Source: Candidatus Zixiibacteriota bacterium
GTDB lineage: Bacteria; Zixibacteria; MSB-5A5; GN15; FEB-12
NCBI GenBank assembly: GCA_030642845.1
Contig: DAOWMZ010000100.1
Location: 1 to 6,819, forward strand
Direction of reading: 5' to 3'
DNA length: 6,819 bases
This document shows positions 1 through 5,162 of the stretch, one piece after another. The position numbers were made by a program, and so were the translations under genes. The notes under the pieces were generated by a model. That model was not told the DNA's origin, did not search any database, and saw only the letters and a list, made by a program, of their open reading frames with translations. Within the stretch, counting starts at the first letter, position 1, and each line of letters starts with the position of its first letter.

Positions 1-1872
1 ACCAGGATTATTTCGATCATCATGCCAGGCTATATAAACATTATTACCATTTATATTCATATCCGGGAAGCCACAAGTAAAACCACCATTGTTAATTGTT
101 ACATCTATTCCCCAAGTTAGACCATTGTTAATTGAACGGTTAAAGTAAACTTCATAGACACCAGTTCGATTATCACTCCAGCAGGTATATACATAGTTTC
201 CAGTACATTCTAATCCTCCTTCAAGAGGGATGCTGCAGAATGAGCCTAATCCTTGACTAATCATTATTGGAGTCTGCCAGGTAACGCCATTGTTTAAAGA
301 ATAACTAAACCATGGCTGATATGAACCAGTACGGTTATCAATCCACATGCAATATACATAACTACCAACGCAAGCAAGACGTGGGCTATATGAACGAGCA
401 TTGCCGGGAACATCACCTGTACTAATAATAATGGGTGTACTAAATGAGGTACCATTATTAATTGAATAACTAAAATAAACTTCATCATTGCTTAGGTGGC
501 GATTATCTTCCCATGCAAGATATACAAAACTACCTGTACTAGCTATAACTGGAAATCCCCCAATAGTAGTATTGCTGCCATCTATAAATTGATCAGTTTG
601 CCATGTTTTACCATAATCTGTAGATCTATTAAAATATATATCATTCATTCCTGATCTTAAATCTTCCCAGACACAGTATACAAAGTTTCCGGAAGCATCT
701 ACTTTTGAATTCATTGAAGGACTTGTCCCCGGGCTGGTATTGTTATCAAGAGGACCGATAGCAGACAACTGCCATGTTTGTCCATTATCTGTTGATCGAT
801 TGAAATAAATATCACTACCAATACCGTTTCGGTAATCCTCCCATACAATATAAACATTGTTACCTTCACGTGTGATATCAGGATCATCACTGTGTGTTGC
901 ACCCGGATCATCACCTACATCAATTCTAATATCAAAATATCCATCAGGATCAGAGATATAAGTCAGATATAATTTTTCCGGATCGTTTGGATCTGCAGCA
1001 CCAGAGGGGAAACATTTTGTCTTGAAGTTGCTGCAATCACAAGTATATTTTAATGGTCCGAGGAAATTTGCTGCCTTTATATCGATTCCAAATGTTAGAC
1101 CTCCATTAACCGAAATATCTACGTACAATGATCCTGGAACTCCACCTTTGAAATAAGAATCATACCAAGTTACATAAACATCTCCATTAGCACCAACAAA
1201 AGGAAAGGCTCCTTCTGCATAAGCAGTTTGGGAAAGATTATCATTTATCTTAATTGGAGTAGAAAACTGAGCGCCGCCATTGTTAGAAAATCCAAAATAA
1301 ATATCCGAGTTTGAGCCATTGACATCATCTCTTTGCCAGCCAACATAAATATTACCGACATTTGGACTGGAAGAATTAGTATCTACTGTCATAAAGCATT
1401 TGTCAGTAAATGGAACTGGCGCACCTGTCCCCGGGTAAACTTGTTGGTCTACAATTACAGGCGTACCCCATGTTCTTCCACCATCAACTGATTTACTGAC
1501 ATAGATTCCACTTTTACCATAAAACCATGAACCTTCATAAGAAAGAAAACAAGCATATACATTTCCAAGATTGTCAGATGCAACTGATGGATCTCCGGTT
1601 ATAGCCCAAACATATGGAAGTTGAGTATCGAACCAGGTTTTCCCGCTATCTGGGCTATAACTAGCCCCCAGAGTTTTGCCAATATCATTATAAGCAACCA
1701 CTATATTAAGCGGATCACCAGAGAAGTAGCGATTAATTGTAATGCTAGGTTCATTTTGTGTAGTTGTATCAGTATCATTATTTACTTTTATATCTGTTCC
1801 TGCAAAGTTGTTTTTTACAATAATAAATAGTAAAAAGATAACTAATGTGATTTGTTTAAATGAGTAATTCAT
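1..1872 (-). CDS. Secreted Asp-box (BNR-like) repeat beta-propeller protein, 3' end outside window
   Basis: The frame is open from the ATG at 1872 to the window edge, giving 624 codons with no stop, so the C-terminus is missing. Residues 1-24 look like a signal peptide (K6, hydrophobic stretch 9-19, likely cleavage after NNFA), implying export. I see nine Asp-box-like motifs (S-x-D/N-x-G-x-T-W/F) at about residues 73, 128, 196, 254, 360, 417, 470, 525 and 580, mostly 53-58 residues apart. Most are preceded by a VYxxW-x-D-x-R strand and a D/E-I/V-YF strand, as in sialidase-fold propellers. The 106-residue gap between 254 and 360 probably hides a degenerate blade and holds C278, C280 and C287. 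No FRIP-type sialidase motif is visible, so enzymatic activity should not be assumed; a structural or binding role is equally possible. The ribosome site is weak: GGGG at 1879-1882, six nt before ATG. It follows two terminators and a long gap, so it is probably transcribed separately from the upstream operon. Confidence 0.88.
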   Translation of the reverse strand, partial: MNYSFKQITLVIFLLFIIVKNNFAGTDIKVNNDTDTTTQNEPSITINRYFSGDPLNIVVAYNDIGKTLGASYSPDSGKTWFDTQLPYVWAITGDPSVASDNLGNVYACFLSYEGSWFYGKSGIYVSKSVDGGRTWGTPVIVDQQVYPGTGAPVPFTDKCFMTVDTNSSSPNVGNIYVGWQRDDVNGSNSDIYFGFSNNGGAQFSTPIKINDNLSQTAYAEGAFPFVGANGDVYVTWYDSYFKGGVPGSLYVDISVNGGLTFGIDIKAANFLGPLKYTCDCSNFKTKCFPSGAADPNDPEKLYLTYISDPDGYFDIRIDVGDDPGATHSDDPDITREGNNVYIVWEDYRNGIGSDIYFNRSTDNGQTWQLSAIGPLDNNTSPGTSPSMNSKVDASGNFVYCVWEDLRSGMNDIYFNRSTDYGKTWQTDQFIDGSNTTIGGFPVIASTGSFVYLAWEDNRHLSNDEVYFSYSINNGTSFSTPIIISTGDVPGNARSYSPRLACVGSYVYCMWIDNRTGSYQPWFSYSLNNGVTWQTPIMISQGLGSFCSIPLEGGLECTGNYVYTCWSDNRTGVYEVYFNRSINNGLTWGIDVTINNGGFTCGFPDMNINGNNVYIAWHDDRNNPG

Positions 1873-2036
1873 AACATACCCCGTTATAAAAAATATTAGT
1901 TACATCGATCTATATATACATTTATCGACCATATTCATAAAATAGCTTAGATGCACGCTAAATAGAGCTATATTTCTATAATGCAATACATATAATTATA
2001 TAAAAAGTTGGAATGTACATATATATAATTACAACC

Positions 2037-2084
2037 TTAAGTATTAAAAACATTGTGGAGTCGGTCTAGAAATAAATACAGCAT
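2037..2084 (-). CDS. Possible 15-aa leader peptide ORF (tentative)
   Basis: This short ORF, MLYLFLDRLHNVFNT followed by TAA, has an excellent Shine-Dalgarno: AGGAG six nt before the ATG. It lies about 165 nt upstream of the propeller gene on the same strand and could be a leader peptide. It is too short to judge by codon use and resembles no leader I recognise, so a chance match is quite possible. Confidence 0.2.
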   Translation of the reverse strand: MLYLFLDRLHNVFNT

Positions 2085-2185
2085 GTATATCTCCTGCCAG
2101 GACGTAGTACATCTTTTAATCCTATAGAGTAAAATATACATCAATATCAATGATTTGTCAAATTGTGAAGGGGGTACACTACGGA

Positions 2186-2215
2186 TAGGAGTCCATTGGT
2201 TTAATGGTAGGAGTC
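2186..2215. repeat. Paired TAGGAGTC direct repeats flanking a small palindrome
   Basis: TAGGAGTC occurs at 2186-2193 and 2208-2215, a period of 22 bp (about two helical turns). Between them CCATT (2193-2197) and AATGG (2203-2207) form an inverted repeat with a 5-nt loop. The arrangement resembles a regulator binding site, but its position some 310-340 bp upstream of the propeller start gives little functional support. Confidence 0.3.
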
Positions 2216-2263
2216 ACAGGGGGTGAGGAAGTGTATAGAATTTCAGATGAGAATAATAACAAT

Positions 2264-2307
2264 AAAGGGCAAGCCAAGTGGGGGGAGGGATGGTGACTTG
2301 CCCCTTT
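2264..2307 (-). terminator. Second, distal hairpin terminator of the operon
   Basis: GGGCAAG (2267-2273) pairs perfectly with CTTGCCC (2297-2303). AAA (2264-2266) can pair with TTT (2305-2307) across one bulged base. Read on the minus strand the stem runs directly into a T-rich tail (TTTATTGTTATTATT). The plus-strand side also has TTTTGTTGT, so it could work in both directions. It probably backs up the terminator at 2405-2443. Confidence 0.6.
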
Positions 2308-2393
2308 TGTTGTCAATATCAGATGTCCTTCAAGATGTCGTTCAATTGTAATTCTTTAACAACTACTATAAGTTTACGGTTCCCGAAATCTGA

Positions 2394-2443
2394 GAAATTT
2401 GAAAGGGAAGCAGCGAACCGCCAAGGTTGAAATGCTGCTTCCC
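2394..2443 (-). terminator. Primary rho-independent terminator after the three-gene operon
   Basis: A perfect 10-bp stem pairs GGGAAGCAGC (2405-2414) with GCTGCTTCCC (2434-2443). An inner stem (AACC 2416-2419 with GGTT 2425-2428) sits inside the loop. On the minus strand the stem is followed by TTTCAAATTT. It begins about 20 nt after the stop codon of the 155-aa gene, where an operon terminator is expected. Confidence 0.78.
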
Positions 2444-2463
2444 ATTGTGACGGATTTTATTTA

Positions 2464-2931
2464 TCAACAGGCTGGAGGGGGATCACCACCCTTAAACAGG
2501 TAGTCAACCAGCCAGACAATATCGTTAACCAAAATTGAACCATCAAGAGGTACGGCGCAATCTCCTTCGTCAAGACAGGTTGGTGCGGTTCCACCTTTAA
2601 AGAGATAGTCAACCAGCCAGACTATGTCATTAACCAGAACTGAACCGTCTTTGGGTTCACCTACATCACCTCGAAGTGAACAGCAACCCTGTGGTCCAAA
2701 CGTCTGCCAGTAGCCATGATTCAAACCGTAATTGGTCGAACTACCAGAACCTGTCGCTGTCTGACCAACTGTACCATTAAGCTGGTAATTGGCAGATGAT
2801 CCCTTAGTACCACCACTTGAAATCACCTGCCAGTTGATTTCTTCGCCTGTTTTGTCTTCGGCAAGAACCGTGATAGTGAAAACAAGTAGAAATATCAAGA
2901 TCACATATTGGTAATATTTTTTGTATTTCAT
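2464..2931 (-). CDS. Small secreted protein with GTVGQ module and tandem dockerin-like repeats
   Basis: The 155-aa product has a signal peptide (KYKK n-region, hydrophobic core about 9-23, cleavage near VLA/EDK). Residues 33-76 form a compact module (NWQVISSGG, GTVGQ, NYGLNHGYWQ) that I recall as recurrent at the start of short secreted proteins in FCB bacteria. Two nearly identical 27-residue units follow at 88-114 and 123-149, each GD...DGS-V/I-LVNDIVWLVDYLFKGG, matching the calcium-loop plus helix of type I dockerins. The Asp-rich loop has two extra residues and lacks the usual Asn. Five cysteines (83, 84, 119, 125, 155) bracket the repeats. I chose ATG 2931 because GAGGTGG (2937-2943) lies five nt upstream; an in-frame GTG at 2940 falls inside that site. 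It starts 12 nt after the upstream stop, suggesting coupled translation. The stop TGA is followed by an in-frame TAA. A dockerin-like module often mediates protein-protein attachment, but no cohesin partner is visible here. Confidence 0.9.
   Translation of the reverse strand: MKYKKYYQYVILIFLLVFTITVLAEDKTGEEINWQVISSGGTKGSSANYQLNGTVGQTATGSGSSTNYGLNHGYWQTFGPQGCCSLRGDVGEPKDGSVLVNDIVWLVDYLFKGGTAPTCLDEGDCAVPLDGSILVNDIVWLVDYLFKGGDPPPAC
2485..2670 (-). repeat. Two tandem dockerin-like repeats (coding)
   Basis: The repeat units lie at 2590-2670 and 2485-2565, joined by a 24-bp linker. Over the 20 shared codons starting at DGS I count 10 nucleotide differences but only one amino-acid change (Val to Ile). 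This indicates an old duplication held under strong protein-level constraint. Confidence 0.85.
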
Positions 2932-2936
2932 ATCAT

Positions 2937-2943
2937 CCACCTC
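2937..2943 (-). promoter_or_regulatory. Shine-Dalgarno GAGGTGG deciding the start of the dockerin-like gene
   Basis: GAGGTGG lies directly after the TAA of the 733-aa gene (2944-2946) and five nt before ATG 2931. The alternative GTG at 2938-2940 is embedded in this site and cannot be served by it. Confidence 0.75.
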
Positions 2944-5145
2944 TTAGTTTTCAAATTCCGATGCTTCATTGCTTTGGTTCAATTCTTCATCTTCGTTCTT
3001 TTCATGGATGTAATTTACAGACTCAGTTTCGCTTAGTCCGTAAGCTCCCGGATTCTGATATAAGCCAACCTCCTGTCCCAACTTTTCTACCTCGACCGAA
3101 GTCCGTTTGGAATCGGCATAGGCATCCTTGCGAATTCCGGTTACCTGCCAGGAAACTTTGACATCCGGGTTCTCTGTTCTTATTGAGAAACTATTATTAA
3201 AAACCTCATTTGCGATTATGGCCTGTCCAAAATCCCCTATAACTGTAAGCTGATATCTGAAATCAGAGTTAAGTGCTTCAAAATATTCTGGCAAATACAC
3301 TTTGGCATAACCGTTATTGTCGGTCGTTATATTACCATCGTAAATCGTTTTCATCTCAGGCGATTGAACGCTATTATGAAATAAGTATTTATTGGTAGGG
3401 TCTAGCGGATGGTCTATCTTCATGCCACTTCCGGCAGTTGATAAAAATCCGCTGGATCCAACATCGCCGCTAAAATACCCCGCATAACCAGGCGAATCTT
3501 TACTTGTAGTGAAATATCCGCCATAATTGTGGTCTGCATAACGACCCCTTCCATAAACTCCGTATGCATAAATCCCGCCTTCACCAACGCCACGAACACC
3601 ATATGAATAACCCGATATATTTAAAGCGGTGCCAGCCACTGCATTAAGGCCGTATCTGTTGCTGGTGTTCGTCGAAAGATTATATGCAGATAGAGAAGCT
3701 CCATAAATAATTCCGCTATTAGCGGAACTGTTGGTCAGATAAACATATAAACCATACCGGGTGGAGGTTGTGTTGTAAGATCTACTAAGCCGCAACAAAA
3801 ATGATGAAGAAGGGGATGTAGGGTCGCCAATTCTAACACCAGAAGGAGAAACTCTCATTGTGCTATCACAAAAATAAACATAGCCATCAAAAGTTTTGCT
3901 TCCGGTAATCGTCTGAGTTGAAGTTTGGTTAACTGCTGTACCATAAATTTTGGAAGTTGAGATGGCGGCAGAGCTACTAATGTCGGCATTCATTATGGTG
4001 CCATCGGCAATTTCGGCACTGTAAACTGCGCTAGTGGCAATTTCAGATGAGCCAACGGCCCCGGTAGCAATTTCACTGGCACCAACCGCACCGGCTGAGA
4101 TTTCACTGGCACCAACACCATCAGTTGCAATATCGGCGGCAGTAATAGTATTGTCTGCAATTTCCGAGCTGTAAACGGCACCGGCAGCAATTTCAGAAGA
4201 GCCAACGGCATTAGGGGCAATATCGACGGCAGTAATTGTATTATCTGCAATTTCAGCACTGTAAACGGCGTTAGTGGCAATTTCAGAAGAGCCAACGGCA
4301 CCGGTAGCAATTTCACTGGCGCCAACCGCACCGGCTGAGATTTCACTGGCACCAACACCATCTGTTGCAATATCGACGGCAGTAATTGTATTATCTGCAA
4401 TTTCAGCACTATAGACTGAACTCGTAGCCAGGTGAGTTGAAGTAATGCCACCTGTGTCGACTAATATTGTTACATCACCGGATGTGCCACCGCCAATCAA
4501 ACCGTCTCCGGCATATACTGCAGAGATATCCCCGCCAGCTCCGGTTTCATCAGTTGATGCCGTCCACACGCCACCAACCATTTTCATTATTTCGCCATCA
4601 ACGGCACTATTTGAGCCAATATCTTGAAATTGAATTGTGCCATCCTGAATATGGCCGGAAATAACAGCACTACCTGAAATCTTCGTGCTGGTGATAGCAT
4701 AGCTGGATATTTTCGATCCGGTCACAATTCCATCAGAAATATCTAAGGCAAAGTAGGCTGTATCGGAACGTGAAGCGTTATACGCATAAGGTGCCGATAC
4801 CAATTCAGTTCTTGGAACGATTTCATCATCATCACCGATCTTGATCCCAAGATGACAGGAATACGTCCTTGATACAATGTTATTGCCTAAAGGCACATTT
4901 GAACCAAGAGCATAATCAAAGACACCATTGGTAACTTGCACTGCTTGCGGTCCGCTGGTCCATTCTAACTCACCAGAAAACCTGTAGATTGAAAAAGTAA
5001 TATTCAGGGTTGTATCGGGTAATGGCTCACCGCCAGTATCAGTCAAGCGCCCCTGATAGTTAATCGTTTGTGGGACATCGGCCATGGTTGCCGAAGTAGC
5101 CACAAAAATAATCATGATCAAAATCATTGTTAAAGCATTTTTCAT
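2944..5145 (-). CDS. Large secreted decapeptide-repeat surface protein with INYQG domain
   Basis: The product is 733 aa from ATG 5145 (an upstream in-frame ATG at 5166 would give 740). A signal peptide (MKNALTMILIMII..., cleavage near TMA/DVP) leads into an INYQG domain at about 29-123 (QTINYQGRLTD, NGVFDYALG, LGIKIGDD, APYAYNA), paralogous to the N-terminus of the upstream gene product. Loose Ile-rich repeats (about 139-186) precede a tandem decapeptide array at about 244-393 (consensus VGASEIATGA). A Gly/Tyr-rich segment follows (about 463-565; YGVYGRG, YGGYF, GYAGYFSGDVG). A recognisable conserved C-terminal beta domain comes next (about 575-676; KIDHPLDPTNKYLFHNSV, LPEYFEALNSDFRYQLT, VSWQVTGIRKDAYA), seen in many bacterial secreted hypothetical proteins, and then an acidic tail. 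There is no S74 domain and no catalytic motif I can identify. An extracellular structural or fibre role is inferred. It is the middle gene of the operon. Confidence 0.92.
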   Translation of the reverse strand: MKNALTMILIMIIFVATSATMADVPQTINYQGRLTDTGGEPLPDTTLNITFSIYRFSGELEWTSGPQAVQVTNGVFDYALGSNVPLGNNIVSRTYSCHLGIKIGDDDEIVPRTELVSAPYAYNASRSDTAYFALDISDGIVTGSKISSYAITSTKISGSAVISGHIQDGTIQFQDIGSNSAVDGEIMKMVGGVWTASTDETGAGGDISAVYAGDGLIGGGTSGDVTILVDTGGITSTHLATSSVYSAEIADNTITAVDIATDGVGASEISAGAVGASEIATGAVGSSEIATNAVYSAEIADNTITAVDIAPNAVGSSEIAAGAVYSSEIADNTITAADIATDGVGASEISAGAVGASEIATGAVGSSEIATSAVYSAEIADGTIMNADISSSAAISTSKIYGTAVNQTSTQTITGSKTFDGYVYFCDSTMRVSPSGVRIGDPTSPSSSFLLRLSRSYNTTSTRYGLYVYLTNSSANSGIIYGASLSAYNLSTNTSNRYGLNAVAGTALNISGYSYGVRGVGEGGIYAYGVYGRGRYADHNYGGYFTTSKDSPGYAGYFSGDVGSSGFLSTAGSGMKIDHPLDPTNKYLFHNSVQSPEMKTIYDGNITTDNNGYAKVYLPEYFEALNSDFRYQLTVIGDFGQAIIANEVFNNSFSIRTENPDVKVSWQVTGIRKDAYADSKRTSVEVEKLGQEVGLYQNPGAYGLSETESVNYIHEKNEDEELNQSNEASEFEN
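3967..4416 (-). repeat. 30-bp (decapeptide) tandem repeat array with higher-order duplication
   Basis: Fifteen consecutive 30-bp units are readable, the last one degenerate, each encoding ten residues of form (V/I)-x-(S/A)-x-(E/D)-I-(A/S)-x-x-(A/T/G). A five-unit block at 4267-4416 recurs at 4027-4176; by hand count 4021-4170 and 4261-4410 differ at 12 of 150 positions. Three units separate the two blocks. Inside it, 4217-4260 and 4367-4410 are identical over 44 bp at an offset of 150 bp. The hydrophobic residue recurs every five positions, giving a pentapeptide-like subperiod. Earlier residues in the protein show a looser version of the same repeat. Confidence 0.93.
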
Positions 5146-5151
5146 GTTGTT

Positions 5152-5155
5152 CTCC
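5152..5155 (-). promoter_or_regulatory. Shine-Dalgarno GGAG deciding the start of the 733-aa gene
   Basis: GGAG is spaced six nt from ATG 5145. The longer alternative start at 5166 overlaps the previous stop codon (ATGA) but has only a weak GGA upstream and would put a Glu in the signal-peptide n-region. I therefore prefer 5145. Confidence 0.7.
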
Positions 5156-5162
5156 AATATCA

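Larger units (their letters stand above)
1873..2463. other. AT-rich intergenic region between operon end and propeller gene
   Basis: No convincing protein gene or RNA gene is visible. From 2463 downwards it holds the operon's two hairpin terminators, a direct-repeat and palindrome cluster near 2186-2215, and a possible 15-codon leader ORF at 2037-2084. It ends in a very AT-rich stretch (about 1880-2040) that presumably carries the promoter of the propeller gene. A perfect minus-strand TATAAT lies at 1995-2000, but no good -35 hexamer sits at the proper distance, so I do not assign a promoter. A weak interrupted inverted repeat (ATAGCT at 1942-1947, AGCTAT at 1966-1971) lies within the presumed 5' untranslated region. 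Confidence 0.7.

Noticed and set aside
1621..1830. 69-aa plus-strand ORF, and minus-strand ORFs at 294-488 and 711-914
   Set aside because: All overlap the open Asp-box propeller frame, which runs uninterrupted from 1872 to the window edge and has regular repeats; these are shadows.
1..1872. Annotation as a true exo-alpha-sialidase
   Set aside because: Asp boxes alone occur in many non-sialidase propellers, and I could not find the catalytic motifs in the visible part.
2170..2290. G-rich runs suggesting a G-quadruplex
   Set aside because: Runs of three or more G are too far apart, or too few within a short span, to meet a four-run motif.
2204..2296. Plus-strand ORF of about 30 codons beginning MVGVTGGEEVYRISDE
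   Set aside because: The ribosome site is poorly spaced, the low-complexity Asn/Gly content is uninformative, and the 3' half coincides with the hairpin terminator.
3993..4451. A 152-aa minus-strand ORF in another frame, with its own Leu/Pro-rich repeats
   Set aside because: It is a frame shadow of the decapeptide array: a 30-bp repeat without indels keeps a second frame open automatically. It lacks a ribosome site and lies wholly inside a well-supported gene.
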